64,000 bases of DNA, taken from the NCBI RefSeq assembly GCF_003610535.1, contig NZ_RAPN01000002.1:425077-489076 (forward strand), given 5' to 3'. The DNA is from Mangrovibacterium diazotrophicum (GTDB lineage Bacteria; Bacteroidota; Bacteroidia; Bacteroidales; Prolixibacteraceae). Below, in pieces: positions 9,116 through 18,513 of the stretch. The translations under genes were made by a program, and so were the position numbers. The notes beneath the pieces are model-generated. The model saw only the letters and a program-made list of their open reading frames with translations. It searched no databases and was not told the origin of the DNA. Position 1 is the stretch's first letter; each line of letters opens with the position of its first letter.

Positions 9116-10837
9116 TTACCAGAAATAAATATAGAAGACAACAGTAATACCAATAATAATCAGGGAGTGAACAACATCCCATTTGTTCCAGCTTGCGCGG
9201 GTTGCTGCTTTGTCTTCAGCTGAAGCCGAAGCGAAGGTCAAGCCTTTCAGCTGTTCTGCCGGAGCTGGTTTGGTAAATTTACTTACCACCATCACGACAA
9301 TCATACTGAACACCAACATACCTCCTGAGAAGAACAACCAGTTCACATCGTAGAACAAGGTATAGAAGAAATTATTTACACCCTTTTCAGCTGCCCAAAG
9401 TTTCACATCGGTGTAGCCAGCGTTGCCTGCCATTGATGAATACAACACTTTTGCGCCCAGGCGAAGTACACCAATAATGAAACCGGCGATCATACCCCAC
9501 ATACCACCTTTAGGCGTTGGTTTTGACGACAGGATACCCAGCAGGAAGGCCGCTGCAATACCCGGTGCCAGCACCGACTGAACGTCTTGCAAGTAAGTGT
9601 AAAGTACATCACCAATGCTACGCATAATCGGAATCCAAAGAATACCCAGGATCACGATAACAACCGTTGCAACACGACCTACACGAAGCAATTTGGATTC
9701 GCTTGTATTTGGACGATACTTTTTATAGAAGTCGATGGTAAACAACATCGCTGATGAGTTGAACAATGAAGCCAACGAGCTCATCAAAGCAGCCAGGATA
9801 CCACAAACCACCAAACCTTTCACACCGGCAGGCAACAGTTTCGCAACCATGGTTGGGAAAGCCGCATCAGCATTTGGCGTTCCGTTATCCATCATTGGCA
9901 AGAAGCTACCAGTTTTTTGGTGTAAGGCGAAAGCGATCATACCCGGGATCAGGAATAGGAATACAGGAGTCAGTTTCAGGTAAGCGCCGAAGATCGTACC
10001 ACGACGAGCTTCCTTTTCATCCTTTCCTGAAAGTACACGTTGCACGATGAACTGGTCGGTACACCAGTACCAGAAACCAATTACCGCCGAACCGATAAAT
10101 ACTCCTAACCAAGGGAAGTCTGAGTCGCGGTTACTGCGAATCAGGTTGGTCATCGTATCGCCGTAATCGTTCACCGGAGTAGCGCTACAAATCCGCATCA
10201 TTTCATCCCAGCCTCCCAATTCTCTCAAACCAAGAACAACGATGATGATGGAACCGAGCAACAAGATCGGTGTTTGCAAAACAGAGGTGTAAAGAACGGA
10301 TTTCATACCACCGATTACCGTGTAAACAGCGGTCAACAGTACCAGGCCGATGGCCGAGATCCAGAAGAAATCGATTCCCCACATCGTGTCGATACCGAAC
10401 ACCTGTTGGAATACCAAACCACCAGCATAAACCGTTACAGCAACTTTAGTCAGCACGTAGCTAATCAACGAAATCATCGACAAAATTGTACGCGACTCTT
10501 TGTTGTAGCGACGTTCAAGGAATTCGGGCATGGTAGAAACCATGCTTCGGGTATAGAATGGTACGAACACCCAGCCGAGAATCAGGATCATCCATCCCTG
10601 GATTTCCCAGTGAGCCATCGCCATACCGCTAGAAGCGCCGGCGCCGGCCAAGCCGATTAAGTGTTCTGATCCAATATTCGATGCAAAAATTGACGCACCG
10701 ATCGCGATCCATGTAGCGTCGCGTCCAGCCAGGAAGTAGTCACCCGAGGTTTCTTCTTTTTGCATGAAAACCCAGGTAATGATCCCGATCAAAGCCAGTG
10801 CGAAGACTCCAATAACGATCCAGTCTAGTAATGCCAT
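9116..10837 (-). CDS. Sodium/solute symporter (SSS family), probable L-arabinose transporter
   Basis: The 573-residue inner-membrane protein has the hydrophobic pattern of the SGLT fold (about 14 helices). Family motifs include GDYFLAGRD after helix 1, the ASNIGSEHLIGLAGAG sodium-site region and a MPEFLERRYN segment. Symporters of this group import sugars with Na+. Its place between araA and araD, with 33 bp to araA, makes L-arabinose the likely substrate, though specificity is inferred from context only. A long loop and a final helix at the C terminus are typical of sugar-type members. Confidence 0.88.
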   Translation of the reverse strand: MALLDWIVIGVFALALIGIITWVFMQKEETSGDYFLAGRDATWIAIGASIFASNIGSEHLIGLAGAGASSGMAMAHWEIQGWMILILGWVFVPFYTRSMVSTMPEFLERRYNKESRTILSMISLISYVLTKVAVTVYAGGLVFQQVFGIDTMWGIDFFWISAIGLVLLTAVYTVIGGMKSVLYTSVLQTPILLLGSIIIVVLGLRELGGWDEMMRICSATPVNDYGDTMTNLIRSNRDSDFPWLGVFIGSAVIGFWYWCTDQFIVQRVLSGKDEKEARRGTIFGAYLKLTPVFLFLIPGMIAFALHQKTGSFLPMMDNGTPNADAAFPTMVAKLLPAGVKGLVVCGILAALMSSLASLFNSSAMLFTIDFYKKYRPNTSESKLLRVGRVATVVIVILGILWIPIMRSIGDVLYTYLQDVQSVLAPGIAAAFLLGILSSKPTPKGGMWGMIAGFIIGVLRLGAKVLYSSMAGNAGYTDVKLWAAEKGVNNFFYTLFYDVNWLFFSGGMLVFSMIVVMVVSKFTKPAPAEQLKGLTFASASAEDKAATRASWNKWDVVHSLIIIGITVVFYIYFW

Positions 10838-10870
10838 TAGTTTTAGTTTTAGTTTATTTTGAATGAATAA

Positions 10871-12385
10871 TTACAGTCCTTTAGCCAGGTGATAGTACAA
10901 GTCGTTCCAGCGCAACTCGTTTTTGAACTGAGAGATTGTTGTGTTTTTATCGATCAAAACGAATTCAACGCCAGCCATTTCAGCGAAATCTTCCATGTAC
11001 TCAACAGTCAAGTCGTAGGAGAAGCTGGTGTGGTGAGTTCCACCCGCCAGGATCCAGGCTGCTGCACCAATTTCGAAGTTTGGTTGCGGAATCCACAAAG
11101 CACTTGCTACCGGAAGTTTTGGAAGCAACTTGGTCTCAATACAATCTACTGTGTTTACGATCATGCGGAACCGGTTGCCCATGTCGATGACAGTTGCTGC
11201 CACACCGGGACCTGTTTTGCTGGTGAATACCAAACGGGCAGGGTCGTTTTTACCACCGATTCCCAATGGGTGAACTTCCAATTTTGGTTTGTGTTCCGAG
11301 ATCAACGGACAAACTTCCAACATGTGGGCTTGCAGAATCGCGCTCTTTTCACCGTCGAAGTTCAACGTGTAGTCTTCCAGGAATGAACAACCTTTATAGT
11401 CAGGCAACTCCTGGCTCATAAACCACATTTGACGACACAAAGCAGCTGTTTTCCAGTCGCCCTCGGCACCAAAACCATAACCTTCAGCCATCAAACGTTG
11501 AGAAGCCAAACCTGGTAATTGGTCAACACCTTCCAAATCGTCGAAGTTAGTTGTGAATGCTTTCGCTCCTTTTTTCTCCAGGAAACGACGCAAACCGATT
11601 TCGATACGGGCAGCTTTCACCACTTGCTCGCGGAATTCGCCACCTTCTTTACAGTTGTCAGCCAACTCGTATTCTTGTTCGTAAACTTTCACCAAAGCAG
11701 CAACGTCTTCGTCTGATACGTTGTCCTGAACTTTAACCAGGTCGCCAATCGGGCTGTAGTCAACGTGGTAACCGAATACTCTTTCAGCTTCCACTTTATC
11801 ACCGTCGGTTACGGCCACGTTGTTCATTTGGTCACCGAAACGGATAATCAACATATCGCGAGAATCAGCAAAAGCAGCTGCTACGCGAGCCCAAACAGCG
11901 ATTTTTTTCACTGTTGCAGCATCTTGCCAGTGACCAACAATTACTTTACGGTTCATACGCATACGCGCCATGATGTGGCCGAATTCACGGTCACCGTGAG
12001 CACTTTGGTTCAGGTTCATGAAGTCCATGTCGATTTCGTTCCATGGAATTTCTTTATTGTATTGTGTGTGTAAGTGCAGAATTGGTTTGCGCAACTCCTG
12101 CAATCCGTGAATCCACATTTTTGCCGGAGAGAACGTGTGCATCCAGGTGATGATACCGATACAGTTATCAGCGCTGTTTGCTTGTTTACAAATTGTATGA
12201 ATTTCTTTTGAACCGGTTCCTGTAGGTTTAACCACCACTTTTACCGGGATTTCAGATGATGCATCAAATGCAGCTGCAATTTCTTTTGAATGCGCGGCAA
12301 CCTGTTCCAATGTTTTAGGGCCGTATAAATGCTGACTACCAGTTACAAACCAAACTTCGTAGTTTTTTAATTCGTTCTTTGCCAT
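10871..12385 (-). CDS. araA: L-arabinose isomerase
   Basis: AraA interconverts L-arabinose and L-ribulose, the first intracellular step, using a divalent metal. The 504-residue length and landmarks fit the family: VWFVTGSQHLYG at the N terminus, the WMHTFSPAKMWI active-site segment, QSAHGDREFGH, and metal-ligand regions around EGYGFGAEGDWKTAAL and GTHHTSFSYD. The gene follows araR by 35 bp and should be co-transcribed from the araR promoter. Confidence 0.97.
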   Translation of the reverse strand: MAKNELKNYEVWFVTGSQHLYGPKTLEQVAAHSKEIAAAFDASSEIPVKVVVKPTGTGSKEIHTICKQANSADNCIGIITWMHTFSPAKMWIHGLQELRKPILHLHTQYNKEIPWNEIDMDFMNLNQSAHGDREFGHIMARMRMNRKVIVGHWQDAATVKKIAVWARVAAAFADSRDMLIIRFGDQMNNVAVTDGDKVEAERVFGYHVDYSPIGDLVKVQDNVSDEDVAALVKVYEQEYELADNCKEGGEFREQVVKAARIEIGLRRFLEKKGAKAFTTNFDDLEGVDQLPGLASQRLMAEGYGFGAEGDWKTAALCRQMWFMSQELPDYKGCSFLEDYTLNFDGEKSAILQAHMLEVCPLISEHKPKLEVHPLGIGGKNDPARLVFTSKTGPGVAATVIDMGNRFRMIVNTVDCIETKLLPKLPVASALWIPQPNFEIGAAAWILAGGTHHTSFSYDLTVEYMEDFAEMAGVEFVLIDKNTTISQFKNELRWNDLYYHLAKGL

Positions 12386-12420
12386 TTTCGTATCTGTTAA
12401 AATGTTTTTTTGATTAGTAT

Positions 12421-13134
12421 TTATAATTTGATTATTCGATTTAGCTCTTTCTCTCCTTTGTCAGGGCTTTCCTCGTAACTGTAATAGAAAGCTCCCTTCT
12501 TCGATTCCGTTGAATCTTTTTTGTTCAGGCGTTTTAACACACCAAGCGACAATACTTTTTTCCGGAAATTACCCGGGTCGAGAGTGCGCTGAAAAATGGC
12601 TTCGTACAAGCCGCGCAACTGTGTCAGGGTAAACATATCTGGCAATAATTCAGGGCCCACCAGTTGGTAAGTCGCCTTTTGCTGCAACTTGGCCAAGGCT
12701 TTACTGACAATCTCCTCGTGGTCGAAAATCAACTCTGGCTTTTGGTCAAAGGAAAACCAATCGGCACCATATTGATGCACAATTTCTTCGTCGTGATCAT
12801 CCAAGCGGATCAAAGCGTAATAGGCAATGCTGATTACACGCGCTGACGGTTCACGATCGGGCTGGGTAAAAGCAGCAACCTGCTCCATATAAATCTGGTC
12901 CAGACCAGTCGTCCGTTTCAGAATTCGCTCAGCAGCCTGGTCCGAAGATTCGTCCTTTTGAATGAATCCTCCCAACAGCGACCAGTTTCCTTTTGCGGGC
13001 TCAAAACTACGGGGGTATAACAGGAGTTTTAGTTCGCCGTCACGGTATCCGAAGATCACACAGTCGACAGCAATATAATGCTGGGGATGCTCCCCATACA
13101 ATTCGTTTAGCAGTGTTTGGTTATTCAGTTCCAT
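12421..13134 (-). CDS. araR: AraR, Nudix-related (NrtR-family) arabinose repressor
   Basis: The 237-residue protein joins a Nudix-fold N-terminal domain (HYIAVDCVIFGYRDGELKLLL, then GGFIQKDES with a degenerate Nudix box) to a C-terminal winged helix (about residues 155-237: LTQLRGLYEAIF, FRKKVLSLGVLKRL). Regulators of this design repress arabinose genes in Bacteroides and respond to L-arabinose. A degraded Nudix box suggests ligand sensing rather than hydrolysis. The ATG at 13134 is chosen over a TTG at 13143, because a promoter -7 box ends 6 bp before it. A perfect inverted repeat overlaps that promoter, so it probably represses its own operon. Confidence 0.9.
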   Translation of the reverse strand: MELNNQTLLNELYGEHPQHYIAVDCVIFGYRDGELKLLLYPRSFEPAKGNWSLLGGFIQKDESSDQAAERILKRTTGLDQIYMEQVAAFTQPDREPSARVISIAYYALIRLDDHDEEIVHQYGADWFSFDQKPELIFDHEEIVSKALAKLQQKATYQLVGPELLPDMFTLTQLRGLYEAIFQRTLDPGNFRKKVLSLGVLKRLNKKDSTESKKGAFYYSYEESPDKGEKELNRIIKL

Positions 13135-13140
13135 CGGGAT

Positions 13141-13148
13141 CAAAATTA
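13141..13148 (-). promoter_or_regulatory. ara operon promoter -7 element
   Basis: TAATTTTG on the minus strand matches TAnnTTTG exactly and ends only 6 bp before the araR ATG. Transcripts from it would be leaderless or nearly so. Confidence 0.65.
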
Positions 13149-13170
13149 TAAAAGTACAAGTTACTTTTAT
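13148..13170. promoter_or_regulatory. Probable AraR operator
   Basis: A perfect inverted repeat with 9-bp arms ATAAAAGTA/TACTTTTAT and a 5-bp centre CAAGT abuts the -7 box on its upstream side, filling the spacer between -7 and -33. No second copy was seen elsewhere in the ara operon, which suggests that the whole operon is controlled from here. Confidence 0.75.
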
Positions 13171-13212
13171 TGAAAATCACCTTTTTTTTTCGACTAAATG
13201 TTTTACAACATG

Positions 13213-13256
13213 AAAAGGCCCTTGAACATATCCGAAGATACTTTCAAGGGCCTTTT
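13213..13256. terminator. Bidirectional terminator after the galactose transporter
   Basis: A 14-bp inverted repeat (AAAAGGCCCTTGAA/TTCAAGGGCCTTTT) has T-tracts on both sides. It ends the galactose operon on the minus strand and insulates the ara promoter region. Confidence 0.85.
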
Positions 13257-13309
13257 TTATATTGAAGAGTATGCTAAGTGTACTTCACCCAGCGTCTAAT
13301 CTTTCAAGC

Positions 13310-14611
13310 TTATTCTACCGGAATATCGGTATTTACGTTTTTGCTTCCGATTACCGCATAGTATAACAGGTAGCCCAAACTAATAAAAATAACCCAGTAA
13401 CTAGCCTGGTAACCTGTAATGTCGGCCATCCATGCTTGCAGGGCGGGCAGGAACGCACCCCCACAAACCAATGTCATGAAAATACCCGAGGCAACAGCCA
13501 AGTACTTACCAAGGCCTTCAACGGCAAGGTTGAAAATCCCCCCCCACATAATTGATGTACACAAACCGACCAATACAATAAACATCGCGTTAATCGGCAC
13601 TTCGTTCAAGCCGAAGCCTAAGGCACCTGAAGCGGCACGTTCGAGCACAGGCAGGTTCACTTTAATTTCAGGCGAAAGGAAAATCGCAGCCAAGATGAAA
13701 ATCATCCCCACAAAGGAGGTAACTCCCAGCATCATTTTACTGGATACCTTGCTACCAATAGCTGCACCAACCAAGCGGCCAACCAACATCAGCGCCCAAT
13801 ACGTTCCGGCAACGAAACCGGCAATGGTTTTACCCACCAAAGCGCCCGATGGATCATTGGCATCCGACAACCAGAGGTTCAATGTTCCGGCTGTTCCAAT
13901 TTCTACACCCACGTAAACGAATATTGCTAAGGCTCCCAAAACAAAGTGACGGAACTGCAAGGCACCTTTAATAAGACTGCCAACCGGTTCTTCTGTTTTT
14001 TCAGCATGTGGTTCAGGAATAGCAACTGCCAACAAAACGAAGAAAGCCATCGCGAATACAGCCATTGCAATGTACATTACCGGGAATACATCGGTAATTT
14101 GAGCACGAGCTGTTTCACCAATCAAGATACCAACGAAAGTTGGCGTAAACGTAGCCATAATTGAGTTGAACGAACCACCCAACTGAATCAGCTGGTTACC
14201 TTTATTTCCGCTACCGCCAAGCGTATTCAACATTGGGTTTACCACCATATTCAGCAAACACATTGAAATACCGGCGATGAAGGCACCCAATAAGTATACA
14301 GCAAAAGCTGATGTTTCGCTGGCATAGCCCGAAAGGTACTGAACAGCGACCCCAACAAACCCTACTGCGATAGCAATCAGAGCGGTTTTCTTATACCCTA
14401 CGCGCTGCAGTAGCAATCCACCGGGAATCCCCATAACCGCATAAGCGATAAAGTTCATGGCATTACCCAGCATACCCATGAAGTTTGACACTGCAAACTG
14501 CTCTTTCAATACATTACCCATTGGTGCTGCCAGGTTGGTCACAAATGCGATCATACCAAAAAGCAAGATCATCATTGCAATTGGCAGCCCATAATTTTTC
14601 TTGTTAGTCAT
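13310..14611 (-). CDS. MFS sugar transporter, glucose/galactose (FucP/GluP) type
   Basis: The 433-residue inner-membrane protein has the 12-helix major facilitator pattern and resembles the FHS group (fucose, galactose, glucose/H+ symporters). Examples are IAMMILLFGMIAFVTNLAAPMG at the start and GIPGGLLLQRVGYKK between helices 2 and 3. The ATG at 14611 (MTNKKNYG) is preferred, since the longer in-frame start adds 19 polar residues. It lies downstream of galK with a 275-bp gap lacking a clear terminator. Galactose or glucose import is the likely role by context. Confidence 0.85.
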   Translation of the reverse strand: MTNKKNYGLPIAMMILLFGMIAFVTNLAAPMGNVLKEQFAVSNFMGMLGNAMNFIAYAVMGIPGGLLLQRVGYKKTALIAIAVGFVGVAVQYLSGYASETSAFAVYLLGAFIAGISMCLLNMVVNPMLNTLGGSGNKGNQLIQLGGSFNSIMATFTPTFVGILIGETARAQITDVFPVMYIAMAVFAMAFFVLLAVAIPEPHAEKTEEPVGSLIKGALQFRHFVLGALAIFVYVGVEIGTAGTLNLWLSDANDPSGALVGKTIAGFVAGTYWALMLVGRLVGAAIGSKVSSKMMLGVTSFVGMIFILAAIFLSPEIKVNLPVLERAASGALGFGLNEVPINAMFIVLVGLCTSIMWGGIFNLAVEGLGKYLAVASGIFMTLVCGGAFLPALQAWMADITGYQASYWVIFISLGYLLYYAVIGSKNVNTDIPVE

Positions 14612-14886
14612 AAACAGATTTAATTTGTTTGGTTTAATATGAAGTTGATAACTCGGTTCAAAGCTCATCCATCTAAACTGATTTGTAACGCCAAATAGTG
14701 TCGCTACAACACATTAAAATTTCAAAACGTTTGAGAGTTGCAGGAGAACTATCTCCATCAACCTAATTTGACTTGCGAATTTGCAAAAAAAACACTGGTT
14801 ACCGTTATGTTAGCCCTAAAAACTTTTAAAAAAAATATCACGTTTTTAGTTTGCTAACGCTTCGCGGCAGCCAGTGTTAGTATCAA

Positions 14887-16164
14887 TTAAAGTTCTAACT
14901 TGATAGATCCTTTTGAGCGGATGAACAACTTATGGCAGTTACCTTCACCGTAAACTGATTCCAAAGTTGAAATGTATTCATCCAACAAATCATTCGGCAC
15001 AAAAGCCTGGATAGTACCGGCAAAACCACCACCGTGTACACGCCATGCACCTTTACCTGCAAGCACTAATTCACTCAATGCCAAGCCCAAAGCAACAGGT
15101 TGATATTCAGGCTCTCTGTTCACGTAAATATTTTGATTATACATGTACGAACTGTAGCCCGACTGAATCACCATGCCCAAAAATCCCTGGAAGTTACCGG
15201 ACTCCAAAGCTTCAACTTGCTTAACCACCCGGGCATTATCGCCCTGGAAGTGAATCGAACGAAGGATGGCGCGGTCGCCCACCTTTTCGCGAATAGCAGG
15301 GATGCTTTTTACAACATCTTCCATTGAGGCCGGACGAAGAACTTCATGTCCCAATTCTTTGGCAACAGCCTTCATCTCAGCAGGCAATGAATTATATTCT
15401 GCGTCGAGACCACCGTGACTACCACCTGTATTTGTAATTACCAGCGAGTAACCGGTTGTTGCAAAGTCAAAATCCAATGCTTTCACAATCGGATTTGCTT
15501 TGTCTTCAAAGTCAATGGTAATGAAACCACCAACAGCACAAGCCGTTTGGTCCATCAATCCACAGAATTTGTGACAAGCGTGTTCTGCTTTTTGACCAAT
15601 CTTCGCATTATCAACAGGATCCAATTTTCCATCGTTGAATAATTCGCTGAAAATAGCACCAATCAACACTTCGAAAGAAGCAGAAGAACTTAAACCGGAA
15701 CCTTCCGGTACAGCACCGTGAATAATCGCGTTGAATCCGCCAACTTCGAGTCCCAATTCTTTTAATTCTTTCGCATACACTTTTACCAGGTTGCCCGGAG
15801 TTACTGCGAACTCTTTTATTTCAAGATCCGACAAATCCACTTCAAATGGCTTGAAGCCAACCGAGTCGATTCGTACAATGTTGGTTCCGTTTGGAGCAGC
15901 CACAGCAATATTATCCAGGTTAACCGCACCTGCCAATACACGACCTAACTGGTGATCGGTATGGTTACCGCCAACTTCGGTACGCCCCGGAGAACTAAAT
16001 AAGCTAACATCGTCTGATCCGTATGTTGCACTGTATTGCTCCATGTACTTGGCATAGCGATCTGCCATTCCTTTTAAAACGGCTGCATCTTTTCCGTAAA
16101 GTTCTTCGAACAGTGGGTTTTGACCACCGTTAATTTTTTCTACTAATGCGCTAATCTTAGTCAT
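14887..16164 (-). CDS. galK: Galactokinase
   Basis: GalK phosphorylates D-galactose to galactose-1-phosphate (Leloir pathway). The GHMP-kinase motifs are all present: [16 protein letters not shown] (motif 1), [13 protein letters not shown] (ATP loop) and [14 protein letters not shown] (motif 3). At 425 residues it is longer than the usual 380-390, the extra length being mostly N-terminal before motif 1. It overlaps galT by 4 bp (ATGA), so the two are coupled. Confidence 0.96.
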   Translation of the reverse strand: MTKISALVEKINGGQNPLFEELYGKDAAVLKGMADRYAKYMEQYSATYGSDDVSLFSSPGRTEVGGNHTDHQLGRVLAGAVNLDNIAVAAPNGTNIVRIDSVGFKPFEVDLSDLEIKEFAVTPGNLVKVYAKELKELGLEVGGFNAIIHGAVPEGSGLSSSASFEVLIGAIFSELFNDGKLDPVDNAKIGQKAEHACHKFCGLMDQTACAVGGFITIDFEDKANPIVKALDFDFATTGYSLVITNTGGSHGGLDAEYNSLPAEMKAVAKELGHEVLRPASMEDVVKSIPAIREKVGDRAILRSIHFQGDNARVVKQVEALESGNFQGFLGMVIQSGYSSYMYNQNIYVNREPEYQPVALGLALSELVLAGKGAWRVHGGGFAGTIQAFVPNDLLDEYISTLESVYGEGNCHKLFIRSKGSIKLEL

Positions 16165-17231
16165 AATTCTAGTTTGTTGTATTGTTTTATTGTGGTGTAA
16201 TGAATGTCTGATAATTCGCGTAGACGGCGGGCGGCTTGCTCAGCAGTGATATCGCGCTGAGGTGTACCCAGCATCTCATAGCCTACCATGAATTTCTTCA
16301 CTGATGCTGAACGCAACAAAGGCGGATAAAAGTGCATATGCAAATGCCACTCCGGATAATCCTGACCATCGGTTGGAGCCTGGTGCAGGCCGGCAGAGTA
16401 AGCAAATGACGTTTCGAACAGGTTATCGTATTTCACCGTCAACTGTTTGTAAATATCAGCCAAACCGGTGCGCTCGTCGTCTGTCAATTGTAAAATATTT
16501 TGAACAGCGCGTTTGCTGATAATCATACCTTCAAACGGCCAAACAGCCCAATATGGAACCAAAGCCACGAAGTGTTCATTTTCGGCAACCAGGCGTTCCT
16601 TACTTTCCAGCTCAGCTGCGAGATAGTCGCCCAACAACGTGCGGCCGTTTTTCTCGAAGTAGGCTTTTTGCGTCACCGACTCTTTAGCAGGCTCTGCAGG
16701 TACCGATGATGAAGACCAAATCTGGCCGTGTGGATGAGGATTGGAACAGCCCATAATCGAACCTTTGTTTTCGAAAATTTGCACGTAGTTGATCATGTTG
16801 TTACTACCCAGCTCTTCAAACTCGCGGCACCAAACATCAACAACTCCTCGGATGTCTTCTACTTCCATCTCCGGAACAGTCAGCGCATGGTTTTCGCTAA
16901 AGCAAATTACTTTACAAATTCCACTTTCACTCTTCGCCTGAAACAAGCTTCCTTCATCCCTTCCGCCGTCCGGCGTATCAGTTAATAAAGCACTAAAGTC
17001 GTTTGTAAATACGAATGTTCCTTTGTAATCGGGGTTCTTGTGTCCTCCTACCCGCTCGTTTCCTGCACACAGATAGCAGGTGGGGTCGTAAGCCGGACGT
17101 TCTGCAACAGCAGGCTTCTCAACCTGTCCTTGCCACGGGCGTTTTGCACGATGCGGGGATACTAAAATCCAGTCGTTGGTTAACGGATTTAACCGTCGGT
17201 GAGGGTGATCTTCAATATTAAAAGTAGTCAT
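16161..17231 (-). CDS. galT: Galactose-1-phosphate uridylyltransferase
   Basis: GalT exchanges UMP between UDP-glucose and galactose-1-phosphate. The 356-residue protein shows the zinc site CYLCAGN near residue 53, and the catalytic HPHGQIW motif ([14 protein letters not shown]) about residue 160, where the second histidine forms the UMP adduct. A C-terminal HLHMHFYPP supplies the second metal site. It is first in the galT-galK-transporter transcript. A repeated 16-bp operator lies 18 bp upstream of its start. Confidence 0.97.
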   Translation of the reverse strand: MTTFNIEDHPHRRLNPLTNDWILVSPHRAKRPWQGQVEKPAVAERPAYDPTCYLCAGNERVGGHKNPDYKGTFVFTNDFSALLTDTPDGGRDEGSLFQAKSESGICKVICFSENHALTVPEMEVEDIRGVVDVWCREFEELGSNNMINYVQIFENKGSIMGCSNPHPHGQIWSSSSVPAEPAKESVTQKAYFEKNGRTLLGDYLAAELESKERLVAENEHFVALVPYWAVWPFEGMIISKRAVQNILQLTDDERTGLADIYKQLTVKYDNLFETSFAYSAGLHQAPTDGQDYPEWHLHMHFYPPLLRSASVKKFMVGYEMLGTPQRDITAEQAARRLRELSDIHYTTIKQYNKLEL

Positions 17232-17249
17232 AAATTTAAGCTTTTTACC

Positions 17250-17265
17250 ACTGGTAGGTACTGGT
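17250..17265. promoter_or_regulatory. gal operator, copy 1 (galT side)
   Basis: ACTGGTAGGTACTGGT occurs here and, in inverted orientation but base for base identical, at 18390-18405 in the galM/regulator divergent region. Within it ACTGGT is directly repeated at a 10-bp offset. The flank extends it to TACCACTGGTA, nearly a palindrome. A TAATTTTA box (7 of 8 matches to the -7 consensus) stands just upstream at 17270-17277 on the minus strand. Confidence 0.75.
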
Positions 17266-17331
17266 GGGTAAAATTATAAATTAATGGTCTGGCTAAGGGT
17301 TCAATATTTATGTTTTAAAACACAAGTGTCT

Positions 17332-18330
17332 TTAGAGCGACTTCCTTCGAATCAAAGATGCGGGGTTGGAAATCTGTTGCTGACTTTTGTCGGTAATCAT
17401 TTGTGCCAACGTCTGCCCCATCTGTGCAAAATCGGTTGAAATTGTCGTAATTCCACCAGCAACCACTTCCTTCAACATGGTATCGTTAAACGAAACAATG
17501 CCGAGGTCACTGCCCAGTTCCAATTCTTGTTCTGCGGCCAGTTTTACCAATTTCACAAGGTTTCGGTCCGAAGGAACGAAATACGCTTCACCCTTTTTAA
17601 TAGTTCGGTTGAGCAAGCTTCTCAAAATCTCAAAGGGAATAGAACGCTGTTCACAGAATTTCTGAAAACCGAGCATGCGCCCTTCCGGCTCCTTCCCTCC
17701 CGGGAAAATCATGATCAATTTTTCGTATTTCCGAAGCATCTCTTCACTATCGGAAAGTGCCTTGTAAATATCCTGCTCAAAATCCTGGTACACGACCGGG
17801 TATTTCGCCAAATCGTCTTTCAAACGGTCGAGAATATAAACCTTATCTTCCGGCAAGGCAGCCAGTGTATCAGCTGTAAAATCGAAGGTCGCCGGCATAA
17901 TCACGTACGAAGTGTATCGCCCTACGCTGGCCGAAATCAAATCTTTAAAAACCTGGAAATTGAAATGGTGAAAGTAAATATCAACTGTTGTTTTATCATC
18001 CAACGCGTTCAAGAATGCGGTGTACAGGTCTTCCTTAAACGCATTCAGCTCGTCAAACAGAACGAATATGCGTTCGTTCACATTCACATCAACACTATTT
18101 ACGTAGTATCCTTTTCCGGGAATTGAACTGATGATTCCTTTCGCTTTCAGTTCGTTGAATGCAACCATCACGGTGTCGCGCGACAATTCAAATTCGGAAC
18201 AAATCTGGTTAAGTGAAGGAATTTTGTCGCCGACTTTCAGTTCGCCGGTAGAAATAGCCTGGTAGATGGAATTTATAATTTGACGGTATTTGGGAACACC
18301 AAGAGAATCGTCGATCTGGATGTTTTTCAC
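17332..18330 (-). CDS. GntR-type regulator with sugar-binding domain, gal locus
   Basis: The protein has an N-terminal GntR winged helix (PKYRQIINSIYQAISTGEL, then SRDTVMVAFNELKAKGII and GKGYYV) and a C-terminal periplasmic-binding-protein-like domain of about 240 residues. This is the layout of sugar-responsive GntR/LacI hybrids common in Bacteroidota. No ATG is available. The GTG at 18330 is chosen because a TATTTTTG promoter box at 18359-18366 would start transcription after the upstream TTG at 18357. It probably binds the 16-bp repeat found upstream of itself, galM and galT, and likely responds to galactose (inference). Confidence 0.85.
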   Translation of the reverse strand: MKNIQIDDSLGVPKYRQIINSIYQAISTGELKVGDKIPSLNQICSEFELSRDTVMVAFNELKAKGIISSIPGKGYYVNSVDVNVNERIFVLFDELNAFKEDLYTAFLNALDDKTTVDIYFHHFNFQVFKDLISASVGRYTSYVIMPATFDFTADTLAALPEDKVYILDRLKDDLAKYPVVYQDFEQDIYKALSDSEEMLRKYEKLIMIFPGGKEPEGRMLGFQKFCEQRSIPFEILRSLLNRTIKKGEAYFVPSDRNLVKLVKLAAEQELELGSDLGIVSFNDTMLKEVVAGGITTISTDFAQMGQTLAQMITDKSQQQISNPASLIRRKSL

Positions 18331-18358
18331 AAGTTGTTCAATTAGTTCGTTCAACAAT

Positions 18359-18390
18359 CAAAAATAGAAAAATTCCACAGAACTTAGCAA
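18359..18390 (-). promoter_or_regulatory. Promoter of the gal regulator gene
   Basis: TATTTTTG (18359-18366, minus strand) matches TAnnTTTG, and TTG at 18388-18390 lies 21 bp upstream. The -33 end touches the shared operator. Confidence 0.65.
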
Positions 18391-18405
18391 CCAGTACCTA
18401 CCAGT
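18390..18405. promoter_or_regulatory. gal operator, copy 2 (regulator/galM divergent region)
   Basis: ACCAGTACCTACCAGT is the reverse complement of the site at 17250-17265. It lies between two divergent promoters, at the -33 end of the regulator promoter and 16 bp upstream of the galM -7 box, so one bound protein could repress both. Confidence 0.78.
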
Positions 18406-18421
18406 ACGAAGGAATATTTCC

Positions 18422-18429
18422 TATATTTG
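18422..18429 (+). promoter_or_regulatory. galM promoter -7 element
   Basis: TATATTTG matches TAnnTTTG exactly, about 85 bp before the galM ATG. The operator covers the place where the -33 element should be. Confidence 0.6.
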
Positions 18430-18513
18430 TGATCAAACTTAAAAAAATCGCTAAAACAGGTTGCTGCTTCGGCTATTCTGAAACGGCAGCAAAGTTGCAA
18501 ACAAAACGATATT

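Noticed and set aside
14669..14886. Terminator between galK and the sugar transporter
   Set aside because: An imperfect stem (CTAACGCT with AGTGTTAG) exists near 14850-14880 but lacks a U-tract, so co-transcription is more likely.
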